Counted from the first letter of the stretch, positions 26,673-35,216 are shown. The stretch: 37,156 nucleotides of DNA from Streptomyces sp. FH025 (GCF_017427025.1 NZ_JAFLNG010000005.1:1-37156); one strand, 5' to 3'. The notes: generated from the sequence alone by a model not told the origin. Numbers and translations are program-made.

Positions 26673-28427
26673 TCAGGACTTCAGGTACAGCCAGGTCAGC
26701 CCGACCGTCCCGTAGATCGGGTGGACGAACGCCCCACCGACGTTGCTGCCGCGCAGCTGGTTGGTGGTCGGGTAGGCGAAGGGCAGCACCGGCACGTCCT
26801 TCATCACCGTCTGCTCCAGCGCGTACAGCTCCTTGGCCTTGGCGCGCGGCTCGCCGATCTGGTTGATCCGGTCGATCTCCTTGTCGACCTCGGGGTTGCG
26901 GTAGCGGGCCGCGTTGAGGTCGCTGCCGGCCCGGCCGTCGAAGGAGAACGGGATCAGCGTGGACGGGGTCGGCCAGTCGACGGAGGAGGTCTCCTCGAAC
27001 AGGTCGTACGGGGAGTCGGCGCGGTGCACCTCGTCCAGGAACGCCTTGGAGTCGATCGGCTTCGGCACCACGGTGATGCCCGCCTTCGCGAAGCCGTCCA
27101 CCAGCACCTGCGCGACGCGCTGCCCCTCCGGCGTGTTCTTGTACCCGTAGGTCAGGCTGGCCGGCGCCTGCTTGGCCTTGGCGAGCTCGGCCTTGGCGGC
27201 CTCCGGGTCACCCTCCGGCTTGGCCGGGTAGAGGTCGTACTTCTGCCAGTCGATCAGTGCGGGCGAGCTGAGCGTGGTGGCCAGCTCGCCGGTCCGGGAG
27301 CCGCCCTGGACCTGCCGGGCCTGCTGGCGCGGGTAGGCCAGGTGCAGCGCCTTGCGCACCTGGACGTCCGGCACCCGCTCGTTGTTGATGACCAGCTGGG
27401 TGACGAAGGCGCCCTCGCGGCCGGAGACGACCAGCTCCTTGGCCTTCGGGTCGGTGTCGACGGTCTGGTACAGCTCGGGGGAGAGCGTGTCGTTGGCGGT
27501 GGTGGCGTTGGCGCCGCCGTCGCGTCCGGACAGGATCTCCTGGTTGATGTTGAGCGCCTCCTTGCCGTACGTGAAGACGAACTTGTCCGGGTACTGGTTG
27601 CGGATCGGGTCGGTCTCGGCCTTCCACGCCGGGTTGCGCTCCAGCACCATGCGGGTGTTCTGGACGTGCTCGACGATCCGGTACGGGCCGGTGGCGAACG
27701 GCAGCTTGTCGTAGTCGGTGCTGGTGTCCTTGTCCCGGCGCACCGGAGAGGAGGAGGACTGCGCGGCCATGTACGGCACGTCGGCCTGCGGCTGCGGGAA
27801 GTGGAAGACGATGGTGCGCTCGTCCGGCGTCTCGATCGCGGCCAGGTCGCCGTCCTGCGGGCCGGAGTACTTGGCGCGCGCCGCCTCGTAGCTCGCCTCG
27901 CCGGTGAGCCACTGCGGCCAGTACGGCGGGCCGACCTCGTAGCCCTTGCCGAAGCTGCGCTCGATGCCGTACTTGACGTCCTGGGCGGTGATCGGCTTGC
28001 CGTCCTCCCAGGCCACGCCCTCCTTGAGCTTGTACGTCCAGACCCGGCCACCGTCCGTCGGGGTGCCGGTGTCGGTGGCCAGGTCGCCGACCAACTTGGC
28101 CTTTCCGTCGACGACCTGATACTGCGTCAACTGTCGGCCCCAGAGGAGCGAGGCGTTGTAGGTGGCGCCCGCGTAGACCTTCTGCGGGTCCAGGTGGCGG
28201 AACTCGACGCTGTTGTACACGTTGACCGTGCCGCCGGGGCGGGCGCCGGGGACGGCCGGGGCCGGACCGGCGCTCTCCTTCTCGGTGCCGAGCGCGGCGG
28301 TCAGCGGGGAGGTCTCCTTGGCCGAGGCCCCGGCGGGGGCGGAGCCGCTGCCGCCCGCGCCGGCCGAGCAGGAGGTCGCCAGCAGCGCGGTGGCGATGAC
28401 GGCGAGTGACGGTTTGGTCCAGCGCAT
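26673..28427 (-). CDS. Peptide-type substrate-binding lipoprotein (SBP family 5)
   Basis: 584 residues, bacterial extracellular solute-binding family 5. An N-terminal lipoprotein signal is present (MRWTKPSLAVIATALLATSC, cysteine at 20), followed by a Gly/Ser/Ala linker, so it is anchored outside the membrane. Family motifs are GGTVNVYNSVEFRHLDPQ, YKLKEGVAWEDGKPITAQDVKYGIER and RKALHLAYPR. It feeds the two permeases of this operon; peptides are the likeliest ligands. ATG at 28425-28427 with AAGGAGAG eight bases upstream. Confidence 0.92.
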   Translation of the reverse strand: MRWTKPSLAVIATALLATSCSAGAGGSGSAPAGASAKETSPLTAALGTEKESAGPAPAVPGARPGGTVNVYNSVEFRHLDPQKVYAGATYNASLLWGRQLTQYQVVDGKAKLVGDLATDTGTPTDGGRVWTYKLKEGVAWEDGKPITAQDVKYGIERSFGKGYEVGPPYWPQWLTGEASYEAARAKYSGPQDGDLAAIETPDERTIVFHFPQPQADVPYMAAQSSSSPVRRDKDTSTDYDKLPFATGPYRIVEHVQNTRMVLERNPAWKAETDPIRNQYPDKFVFTYGKEALNINQEILSGRDGGANATTANDTLSPELYQTVDTDPKAKELVVSGREGAFVTQLVINNERVPDVQVRKALHLAYPRQQARQVQGGSRTGELATTLSSPALIDWQKYDLYPAKPEGDPEAAKAELAKAKQAPASLTYGYKNTPEGQRVAQVLVDGFAKAGITVVPKPIDSKAFLDEVHRADSPYDLFEETSSVDWPTPSTLIPFSFDGRAGSDLNAARYRNPEVDKEIDRINQIGEPRAKAKELYALEQTVMKDVPVLPFAYPTTNQLRGSNVGGAFVHPIYGTVGLTWLYLKS

Positions 28428-28503
28428 GGCGAATCTCTCCTTGCCCCGGCGGATCGCGCCGGGGAGGGCAGGGGTTGATGAAGGCGAATGAGGTTCGAGG
28501 GCC

Positions 28504-29478
28504 TCAGCGGCCGCCGACGCGCGGGTCCAGCGCGTCCCGGACGGCGTCGCCGAGGAGGTTGAAGGCGACGACGAAGGCCAGCAGCGCCGCGCCGGGGAAG
28601 ACCATGTACGTCGGGTCGGCCTGGAAGACCTCCGAGCCGCGCGCGATCATCCGCCCCCAGTCCGGCACGGGCTCGGTGACACCGACGCCGAGGAAGGACA
28701 GCGCGGCCTCGGAGGCGACGAAGGTCGGTACCGCCATGGTGGCGTGCACCAGCAGCTGCGAGCGCACATTCGGCAGCAGTTCGTGGACGACGACATGGAA
28801 ACGGCTCGCCCCCTGCGCCCGGGCGGACTGCACGAAATCCCTTTCCCGGAGCGAGCGGACGGTGGCGCGGAGGGAAAGCGCGAGCGGAATCCAGCCGAAC
28901 GCGGAGAAAACCAGAATCAGCACCAGGAACTGCATCCATTCCGGCTCCGCCGCGCCCGGGTCGACCAGCCGGGACTGGATCACCGGGCTGAGCGCGAGCA
29001 GCAGGAGCAGGGTCGGAAAGGCCAGCAGCACATTGGCGAGAAAGCCGAACAGCCGGTCGGCGATTCCGCCGAGATAGCCGATCGCGACCCCGGCCAGCAC
29101 GCCGAGCGTGGTGGTCACCACGGCCGAGGCGAAGGCGATCAGCAGCGAGGTGCGGATGCCGTACAGCAGCTGGGTCAGCACGTCCCGGCCGAGACCGGGC
29201 TCCAGGCCGAACCAGAAGTCGCCGGAGATCCCGCCGTTCGGCAGCATCGGCAGCCCACCGTCGCTGAGCAGGCCGGGAGTGTTCTGGCCGTAGTGCTCGA
29301 CCGGATTCTTCCCGTACAGGGCGGCGATCAGCGGCGCGCCCAGGGCGAGCAGCAGGAAGAGCAGGACGACGGAGAGGGCGGCGGCGCCGACCCGGTCCCG
29401 CAGGACGCGGCGCAGCAGGCTCGGCGCGGCGGGCGCGGGGGCCGTGCTGGGAACTGCGACTGTGTCGACCGCTGCCAT
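28504..29478 (-). CDS. Peptide ABC importer permease (DppC type)
   Basis: 324 residues, six transmembrane helices. The EAA loop reads RERDFVQSARAQGASRFHVVVHELLPN. The C-terminus LLGDAVRDALDPRVGGR is a family hallmark, and the ~90-residue loop after the first helix (GLEPGLGRDVLTQLLYG) is typical of DppC. ATG at 29476-29478 with GGGGAG ten bases upstream. It is the first gene of the operon in transcription order; the order permease, lipoprotein, permease, fused ATPase differs from the common dppABCDF layout. Confidence 0.92.
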   Translation of the reverse strand: MAAVDTVAVPSTAPAPAAPSLLRRVLRDRVGAAALSVVLLFLLLALGAPLIAALYGKNPVEHYGQNTPGLLSDGGLPMLPNGGISGDFWFGLEPGLGRDVLTQLLYGIRTSLLIAFASAVVTTTLGVLAGVAIGYLGGIADRLFGFLANVLLAFPTLLLLLALSPVIQSRLVDPGAAEPEWMQFLVLILVFSAFGWIPLALSLRATVRSLRERDFVQSARAQGASRFHVVVHELLPNVRSQLLVHATMAVPTFVASEAALSFLGVGVTEPVPDWGRMIARGSEVFQADPTYMVFPGAALLAFVVAFNLLGDAVRDALDPRVGGR

Positions 29479-29776
29479 GAGAGGCGTACTCCCCGAATTC
29501 TCCGCCGCCCCATGGGTGAGGGTGCGCTGGTGGGCATTTCCGATCCGGTCTCCGGGGGTTTCCCGGCGGCCGGTCGAGCGACATCAGATCGGATGCGTCC
29601 GAGGTTCCGCAAATCACCGCTGTGCGCCCCGGCGGAATTCCTTCCGGACTGTTTCGGGAAATGTGGCGGCTTCATTTCCCTGCAACACGGACGTTGCAGA
29701 AGAACGGACATATGCCATCAAACCGGGCTGGCCGTTCCGCATTCTGAGACCTCCGCCACAGTCCCCGCGATGTTGA
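29479..29776. other. Divergent control region between the importer operon and glyA
   Basis: About 300 bp without a supported gene. Two adjacent inverted repeats stand out at 29656-29680 and 29681-29698 (listed separately). Composition around them is lower in GC (TTTCGGGAAATG, AACGGACATATGCCATCAAA), as usual for promoter regions. The importer promoter must lie here on the minus strand, but I cannot place a convincing -35/-10 pair. Confidence 0.4.
29656..29698. promoter_or_regulatory. Paired operator-like palindromes upstream of the importer operon
   Basis: GGGAAATG-N9-CATTTCCC (29656-29680) is followed with no gap by TGCAAC-ACGGAC-GTTGCA (29681-29698). Both are perfect in their arms and lie about 180-220 bp upstream of the dppC-type gene. 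The second resembles a dimeric-repressor site with TGCAAC half-sites; the cognate regulator is unknown. Confidence 0.4.
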
Positions 29777-29782
29777 TACGAT
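29777..29782 (+). promoter_or_regulatory. Candidate -10 element of the ZTP riboswitch-glyA transcript
   Basis: TACGAT eight bases before the 5' edge of the riboswitch, so the RNA would begin with the aptamer. No -35 hexamer is recognised. Confidence 0.45.
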
Positions 29783-29790
29783 CCCGGTGG

Positions 29791-29876
29791 ACCGCGACTG
29801 GCGCGTAGGGATGGAATCGACCATCGGGAAGCGGTCCCGTGGATTCTCACGTTCAGTTGCCGAGCGCCTGGGCCGC
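29791..29876 (+). promoter_or_regulatory. ZTP (pfl) riboswitch upstream of glyA
   Basis: The conserved blocks of the pfl motif appear in order: GCGACTGGCG (29794-29803), then GGATGGAATCGACCATCGGG forming the first hairpin and pseudoknot partner, GAAGCGGTCCCGTGG, CAGTTGCCGAG, and the 3' block CGCCTGGGC (29865-29873). It ends about 25 bases before the glyA ATG. ZTP/ZMP signals a shortage of 10-formyl-tetrahydrofolate, and SHMT supplies one-carbon units, so ligand binding should turn glyA on. Recognised from the consensus, not from a covariance search. Confidence 0.82.
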
Positions 29877-29900
29877 CCGCATCCCCACCAGGAGACCGCC

Positions 29901-31391
29901 ATGGCCCAGACCGAGCACGAGCAGACCCCGAACCTGGCGCAGAGCCCGCACACCACCGCGAGCCCCGCCGCCGACACCGCCTTCCGCAGCGCCCTGGACG
30001 TCGTGGCCGGCGTCGAACCGCGGATCGCCGCCGCCATCGGCCGGGAGCTGGAGGACCAGCGTGCCTCGCTCAAGCTGATCGCCAGCGAGAACTACGCCTC
30101 CCCGGCCGTCCTGCTCGCCATGGGCAACTGGCTCAGCGACAAGTACGCCGAGGGCACCGCCGGCCGCCGCTTCTACGCCGGCTGCCGCAACGTCGACACC
30201 GTCGAGACCATCGCCGCCGAGCACGCCCGCGCCCTGTTCGGCGCCGACCACGCCTACGTCCAGCCGCACTCCGGGATCGACGCCAACCTCACCGCCTTCT
30301 GGGCCGTCCTCTCCCAGCGGGTCGAGAGCCCGGCCCTGGAGCGCGCCGCGGTCCGCAACGTCAACGACCTCACCGAGCAGGACTGGGCGCAGCTGCGCCA
30401 GGAGCTCGGCAACCAGCGCATGCTCGGCATGTCCCTGGACACCGGCGGCCACCTCACCCACGGCTTCCGGCCCAACATCTCGGGCAAGATGTTCGAGCAG
30501 CGCAGCTACGGCACCGACCCGGCCACCGGCCTGATCGATTACGACGCCCTGCGCGAGACCGCCCGCGAGTTCCGCCCGCTGATCCTGGTCGCCGGCTACT
30601 CCGCGTACCCCCGACTGGTGAACTTCGCCAGGATGCGCGAGATCGCGGACGAGGTCGGCGCGACCCTCATGGTCGACATGGCGCACTTCGCCGGCCTGGT
30701 CGCGGGCAAGGTGCTCACCGGCGACCACGACCCGGTGCCGCACGCCGACATCGTCACCACCACGACCCACAAGTCCCTGCGCGGCCCGCGCGGCGGCATG
30801 GTGCTGAGCACCGCCGAGCTGGCCGAACACGTCGACCGCGGCTGCCCGTTGGTGCTCGGCGGCCCGCTGTCGCACGTCATGGCCGCCAAGGCGGTCGCCT
30901 TCGCCGAGGCCCGCCGCCCCGAGTTCCGGGCCTACGCCCGCGCCGTCGTCGACAACGCCCAGGCGCTCGCCGAGGGCCTGCTGCGCCGAGGCGGCAAGCT
31001 GGTCACCGGCGGCACCGACAACCACCTCGTCCTCGCCGACGTCTCCGGCTACGGCCTGACGGGCCGTCAAGCCGAGGCGGCGCTGCTGGACTCGGGCATC
31101 GTCACCAACCGCAACTCCGTCCCGCAGGACCCGAACGGGGCCTGGTACACCTCGGGCGTGCGCCTGGGCACCCCGGCCCTCACCACCCGCGGCCTCGGCA
31201 CCGCCGAGATGGACGAGATCGCCGCCCTGATCGACACCGTCCTGCGCGCCACCACCCCCACCACCACCGCCAACGGCGCCCCGTCCAAGGCCAACTACGC
31301 CCTCGACGACTCCCTCCGCGACGGCATCGCCAAGCGCGCCGCCGACCTCCTCGCCCCCTTCCCGCTCTACCCGGGCATCGACCTGGCCTGA
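29901..31391 (+). CDS. glyA: Serine hydroxymethyltransferase
   Basis: 496 residues, PLP enzyme converting serine and tetrahydrofolate to glycine and 5,10-methylene-THF. Motifs are [15 protein letters not shown], the internal-aldimine region [28 protein letters not shown] and [14 protein letters not shown]. It carries an insertion (about [20 protein letters not shown]) seen in the longer SHMT subtype, so it may be the second SHMT of the organism. ATG at 29901 follows GGAG by seven bases; upstream in-frame codons lie within the riboswitch. A strong hairpin follows. Confidence 0.95.
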   Translation: MAQTEHEQTPNLAQSPHTTASPAADTAFRSALDVVAGVEPRIAAAIGRELEDQRASLKLIASENYASPAVLLAMGNWLSDKYAEGTAGRRFYAGCRNVDTVETIAAEHARALFGADHAYVQPHSGIDANLTAFWAVLSQRVESPALERAAVRNVNDLTEQDWAQLRQELGNQRMLGMSLDTGGHLTHGFRPNISGKMFEQRSYGTDPATGLIDYDALRETAREFRPLILVAGYSAYPRLVNFARMREIADEVGATLMVDMAHFAGLVAGKVLTGDHDPVPHADIVTTTTHKSLRGPRGGMVLSTAELAEHVDRGCPLVLGGPLSHVMAAKAVAFAEARRPEFRAYARAVVDNAQALAEGLLRRGGKLVTGGTDNHLVLADVSGYGLTGRQAEAALLDSGIVTNRNSVPQDPNGAWYTSGVRLGTPALTTRGLGTAEMDEIAALIDTVLRATTPTTTANGAPSKANYALDDSLRDGIAKRAADLLAPFPLYPGIDLA

Positions 31392-31396
31392 TGCCA

Positions 31397-31452
31397 TGCC
31401 GAGCGTTGGTGGGCGTCGGCGGGGTGTCGCTGATGCCCACCAACGCTCGGCA
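31397..31452. terminator. Strong bidirectional terminator between glyA and the cyclase locus
   Basis: TGCCGAGCGTTGGTGGGC (31397-31414) and its exact reverse complement (31435-31452) enclose a 20-base loop whose ends can extend the stem by G-U and Watson-Crick pairs. It lies six bases after the glyA stop and 30 bases from the end of the convergent NTPase-like gene. Confidence 0.85.
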
Positions 31453-31482
31453 GGATCGTCGTTCGCCCGGGCCGCCGATGAT

Positions 31483-33633
31483 TTAGGGACGACGACAGAT
31501 CGCAGCCCAGAGGTCGTCACCGGCTCGCCTCCCGTCCGGAAGGAAGATCTGTCCGAGCCGGTTCAGGAGGCTCATTCCGGCCGTTCGCGAAGGCTGTTCC
31601 TGGATGAGCGGCACCAGCCGGTCGCGGACCGCGGAGTAGACCGCCTCGTCGCCGACCGCGTTCTCCAGCCAGGTCGCGGCCGCGTCCATCGCCTTGGCCT
31701 CGAACTCCCGGTCCGCGAACACGTCGCCCAGGGCTCCGTCGATGGCCGCCCGGTACTCGTCGCGGGGAGCTCCGAACAGCCATGGTGTGGTGGTGTCGGC
31801 CGGCCCCATCAGCGCCAGCAGGGCGATCTTGCCGGGTACGTGCGCGCGGGACCGGAGCTTCCAGAGCAGGACTTCACCGATCAGGAGGTCCCGTCCGGCG
31901 TCGTCCGCGCAGAGTTTGCGATAGGTGTCGAGGACCCTGCCGAGGAGCGATCGGTCCTGGGCCGTCTCGGCGACTCGACGCAGGCGGGTGACAGCCTTCT
32001 TACGCTCGGATGGCGTGGACCGGTCGTCGGCCAGGACCTCGGCTGCCACGCTCACCACGACGGTCTGGAAGTCCGTGCCGGCGTCCGCCCATCGGTAGAG
32101 CCGGGCCCAAGCGGCGTGTGCCATCTGCTCGTTCCCCAGAACCCTGGTCATCACCGTGGTGCAGATCGAGATCCGGCCAGGACCGGCGGCCTCCCTGATC
32201 TTGCTGAGCACCGACGAGTCCTGGTGCCGCAGGGCCAGCGCGGTCAGCGACGACACACTGGGGGAATGGGCGAGGTTGCCGGGCGCTGTGATCTGGACGA
32301 GCCATTTCACCAGGACCGGCCGCATGTCCTCGTAGTTGTCCCAGACGTACATGAGCACGGCGTCGTCGAAGCCCGGGCGGTGGAACTCGACGATGTCCTG
32401 CGAGTCCACGCGTGCCCCGAGGTCGAGCAGCCGCTGCCGGAGCCCCCGGCCGGCGAAGACCTGGCTGACGCTCGTGGGCGGTTGGGTACGGTCGCTGTCG
32501 GCGATGATCCCCTCCAAGGTCCTGGCCGACTTCGAGATCGCGGGGGCGGGTCCCCTCCGGTGCACCGCGAGCGAGAGGAGCAGGCAACGGTCTTCGAGCG
32601 GCAGTCCCGCCTTCGAGCCGTCGGCGTGGGCGAACCGCTGGTCCAGTTCCTCGCGCCAGTCGCCGAGCGCGCTGACGATGCGCAGCAGCAAGCTCTGGTC
32701 AAGTGCTCTGTCCTGCAAGGCCTCGGGGGGCCTACTGATCGCCCGCCACGCCTGTGGTTTGTCGCGCTTGAACTCGTCCCACTGCCGGGCCAGCGCGTGG
32801 GCGGCGCCGACCGCTTGGACGGCGTCGCGCATGGCAGAGAGGTGAGTACGGGCGGTGCGTTCGCGGACGTAGCGGACGAGCCAGGGCAACCGCATTGTGA
32901 CGAGCCTGCGTTCGACGACCTCCTGCGGCTCCGGCGGCGATCGGAGCTCGATCACCTGGACCCCGGGAGCGAACCACCCCCAATGCTTCGCCCAGAGCTC
33001 GGTGGTGATGTTGAGCACCCACATCGACTGGGCGTCCGCCAGTTTCTTGACCTGGCTCCCAAGGTCGGTCAGGAAGGCGTTCGACAGTCGGTCGGTCTCC
33101 GGGTCCTTGAGGTCGAACTGACAGATCTGGCGGTGGCCGAGGGGAATCCTGGAGACCTTCGGCCGCATCCAGTTCGGCTCCAGTTGGAGGATCGGCAGTT
33201 CCGCTTGAGTGTGCTTTGCCAGTAACTGATGGACGAGAGTGGTGGAGCCATAGCCGCGCGGGGCGACCATGATGATCACCCGGATCGAAGGATCGGCCAG
33301 CGCGGCCATTCCCTGCGTCCAGACGTCATTCCACGAGTTCGGGCGTGCGAAGGTCGGCGAATCGAGCAGCTCCGGCCGGTCCAGCTTCCGAACCTCCAAC
33401 ATGTCCTGGAGGTACAGGTTCTCGATGTTCTCCGCCACGATTCCGACATTGCCGTTGACACTGATCACCGGGGGTACACGGGCGGGTGCCCCGGTCGCGG
33501 TGGGCTCCGCCGGCGGATCGGGTTGCTGTGCCCCGGGGCGCACGTCCTCGCGGGCCGGGCCGGCTGGTGCCGGGTTCATCCGCTTGGGCGGAGGCAGGAA
33601 GTGCAGCGGCCCGGCCAGGTGGTACTCGGTCAT
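31483..33633 (-). CDS. Large P-loop-like protein with N-terminal GNVG motif and degenerate Walker A
   Basis: 716 residues, family not recognised. Residues 1-55 are proline-rich and disordered-looking. Residues ~56-75 hold VISVNGNVGIVAENIENLYL, matching the tail of the cyclase-like protein encoded just upstream. An AAA/STAND-like core seems to begin near 95: the strand RVIIMVAPRGYGSTTL (118-133) is a P-loop in which the expected lysine is Ser130. A strand WVLNITTELWAKHWG may correspond to the Walker B/sensor region. The rest is helical with no repeat I can name and no membrane helix. Its ATG overlaps the cyclase stop (ATGA). I infer a cyclase-linked effector or scaffold that cannot use ATP in the normal way. 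Codon use looks less GC-rich than in flanking genes. Confidence 0.8.
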   Translation of the reverse strand: MTEYHLAGPLHFLPPPKRMNPAPAGPAREDVRPGAQQPDPPAEPTATGAPARVPPVISVNGNVGIVAENIENLYLQDMLEVRKLDRPELLDSPTFARPNSWNDVWTQGMAALADPSIRVIIMVAPRGYGSTTLVHQLLAKHTQAELPILQLEPNWMRPKVSRIPLGHRQICQFDLKDPETDRLSNAFLTDLGSQVKKLADAQSMWVLNITTELWAKHWGWFAPGVQVIELRSPPEPQEVVERRLVTMRLPWLVRYVRERTARTHLSAMRDAVQAVGAAHALARQWDEFKRDKPQAWRAISRPPEALQDRALDQSLLLRIVSALGDWREELDQRFAHADGSKAGLPLEDRCLLLSLAVHRRGPAPAISKSARTLEGIIADSDRTQPPTSVSQVFAGRGLRQRLLDLGARVDSQDIVEFHRPGFDDAVLMYVWDNYEDMRPVLVKWLVQITAPGNLAHSPSVSSLTALALRHQDSSVLSKIREAAGPGRISICTTVMTRVLGNEQMAHAAWARLYRWADAGTDFQTVVVSVAAEVLADDRSTPSERKKAVTRLRRVAETAQDRSLLGRVLDTYRKLCADDAGRDLLIGEVLLWKLRSRAHVPGKIALLALMGPADTTTPWLFGAPRDEYRAAIDGALGDVFADREFEAKAMDAAATWLENAVGDEAVYSAVRDRLVPLIQEQPSRTAGMSLLNRLGQIFLPDGRRAGDDLWAAICRRP

Positions 33634-34409
33634 GCGAAGCTGATGCCCCCGACGTTCATGCACTGGATCGTCTCTGCCGCAGTGCCGACGTTGCCCGTGA
33701 TCTGGATGGCCGGCGCGGCCGCGGGCTGGCCGGCCGCCGACGTGCCGGTGGCCGGCCGGCTGGCCTCGACGGCGGGCCGGATGAGAGCGGGAGCCAGCCG
33801 GGGCACGTGGACCCAGGCTGAACGGCTGAACTGCTTCTCCCGGACGTTTGCGGAGACCTCGAGAAAGTCCCGCGGCGACAGGCCCAGGGTGCGTTCGGCC
33901 AGGACCACCCGCCGGTGGACCTCGTCCGAGATGATGGCGGCGGTGAACGAGTCGTGCTCGGCCGCCACGGCGGCCGCGGAACGGACCGCGTCACTCTCCA
34001 CCAGCCGGCAGACGTCGTTGATCGCGTTGCCCCGGTAGTCGGGGGACAGCGGGCCGAGATGGACACTGAGCCGGGTCCGCAGTACGGGCGCGGCCGCGTG
34101 CCGCCCGCAGTCGTACCGGTGGAGGGCCTCCTCGAAGAGCGAGATGCACGGGTCGACCAGCCGGGGAAGTTTCGCGGCGGGCACGACCCTGATCCACCCG
34201 TCGCCGGTGTCCCGTCCGAGGTTGTGGCTCTCCCACTCGGATGCCAGACCGCTCTCCTCGAACGCCTCGGCCAGGGCCTCGTCGAGCGCGTTCCGCATGG
34301 CGGGCATGGCGGTCTCGGGGACCTTGCTGTAGCCGACGATGTCGGTGGTCAGGAGTGCGTAGTCCGGCGGAAGGTCGTCGGGGCCGGTGTGCGCGGGCAG
34401 CAGCGTCAC
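33630..34409 (-). CDS. Class III nucleotidyl cyclase-like protein with C-terminal GNVG motif (Pycsar-like cyclase)
   Basis: 259 residues. LLTTDIVGYSKVP and RDTGDGWIRV give the two metal aspartates (D23, D70). RTRLSVHLGPL is the central strand, and NAINDVCRLVES gives the transition-state pair N131/R135 in the N-x3-R spacing of active cyclases. The base-selecting residues could not be assigned, so the product (cAMP, cGMP, cCMP or cUMP) is open. After the catalytic domain an Ala/Pro linker leads to ITGNVGTAAETIQCMNVGG at 237-255. GTG at 34407-34409 is chosen: GGAGG lies five bases upstream and the domain begins at once. The TGA overlaps the next ATG. With PycTM and Crp genes beside it, a Pycsar-type role is the best reading. 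Confidence 0.78.
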   Translation of the reverse strand: MTLLPAHTGPDDLPPDYALLTTDIVGYSKVPETAMPAMRNALDEALAEAFEESGLASEWESHNLGRDTGDGWIRVVPAAKLPRLVDPCISLFEEALHRYDCGRHAAAPVLRTRLSVHLGPLSPDYRGNAINDVCRLVESDAVRSAAAVAAEHDSFTAAIISDEVHRRVVLAERTLGLSPRDFLEVSANVREKQFSRSAWVHVPRLAPALIRPAVEASRPATGTSAAGQPAAAPAIQITGNVGTAAETIQCMNVGGISFA

Positions 34410-34505
34410 GGTGTCCTCCGTGGGGTCGGTGGTGATGTCCGGATGGCGGAAGCGATCCTGTCGGTCCTTCGCAGCCGGTGCTGCCCACTGGTGTGCAGGC
34501 CGAGG

Positions 34506-34519
34506 GTGACCTGTGACAC
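34506..34519. promoter_or_regulatory. Candidate Crp-type operator between the crp-like and cyclase genes
   Basis: GTGACCTGTGACAC has the symmetric form GTG-N-C-N4-G-N-CAC, like Crp/Fnr-family sites. It lies in the 131 bp gap about 100 bases before the cyclase start and just after the crp-like stop, a position suited to autoregulated control of the cyclase-NTPase pair. Confidence 0.4.
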
Positions 34520-34540
34520 GTCGCCGTGGCGCTCGTGCGC

Positions 34541-35194
34541 CTACGCCGTCGCCGCGTGGGAGCGCAGCGCAGCCAGGTTCGTGACCGTCAGACCGCCGCC
34601 GGCCGAGGTGGTCAGCCAGCCATGCCCGCTCCATTCCTTCAGGGCCCTGCCGACCGCGTTGCGTGAGGCGCCGATCAGGCGGGCCAGATCCTCCTGCGGC
34701 AGCTGGATGCGGACGGGGCCGTCCGTAGCCGCCGTGTCGGCGAGGCGCGACAGCAGACTGGCGAGTCTGAGCGCGACCGATCCGGTGGCCAACTCCAGCT
34801 TGGTTCGGTCGGATTCGCGGATGCGGCTGTAGGAATGTTGGAGGAGCCGTCGGAGTAGATCGTGCTCGTCCACGAGATCGCTGAATTTGGCCGCAGTGAC
34901 CACACGAACCCGGCAGGGTTCGAGGGTTCGTACAGTCGCACTGCGCCGTCCATTGGTCAACACGGCCATTTCGCCCAGGATTTCGCCGCTTCCACGGACC
35001 GCGAGGAGTTCTTCGGCGCCATGGGGGCCGTGGGCGGTCACCATGACGTTGCCGTGTTCGAGGAGGATGACGGAGGTCGCGTCGTCCCCTTGCCTGAGTA
35101 GTGTGGTGCCGGAATTGCGGTGCTTGAGCGGCGCCAGCCGGCAGAGCAAATCCCAGCAGCTCTCGCCCAGATACTCGCGGTGTGACTCTGGCAT
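34541..35194 (-). CDS. Crp/Fnr-family regulator with cyclic-nucleotide-binding domain
   Basis: 217 residues. The N-terminal cNMP-binding barrel spans about residues 20-110 (GTTLLRQGDDATSVILLEHG). Its phosphate-binding cassette is intact: GEILGEMAVL followed by RRSATVRT. The C-terminal winged helix includes PQEDLARLIGASRNAVGRALKEW. No cysteine cluster of Fnr type is seen. ATG at 35192-35194 has GGAGG five bases upstream and is preferred over the upstream GTG at 35231-35233. Its place between a PycTM-like gene and a cyclase gene suggests that it reads the cyclase product and controls this locus; it may instead be a global regulator that happens to lie here. Confidence 0.9.
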   Translation of the reverse strand: MPESHREYLGESCWDLLCRLAPLKHRNSGTTLLRQGDDATSVILLEHGNVMVTAHGPHGAEELLAVRGSGEILGEMAVLTNGRRSATVRTLEPCRVRVVTAAKFSDLVDEHDLLRRLLQHSYSRIRESDRTKLELATGSVALRLASLLSRLADTAATDGPVRIQLPQEDLARLIGASRNAVGRALKEWSGHGWLTTSAGGGLTVTNLAALRSHAATA

Positions 35195-35216
35195 CGGGCC
35201 TCCGGGCGGACGCGAT

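Noticed and set aside
29787-29900. 38-residue N-terminal extension of GlyA
   Set aside because: These codons coincide with the ZTP riboswitch, and a ribosome site lies directly before the ATG at 29901.
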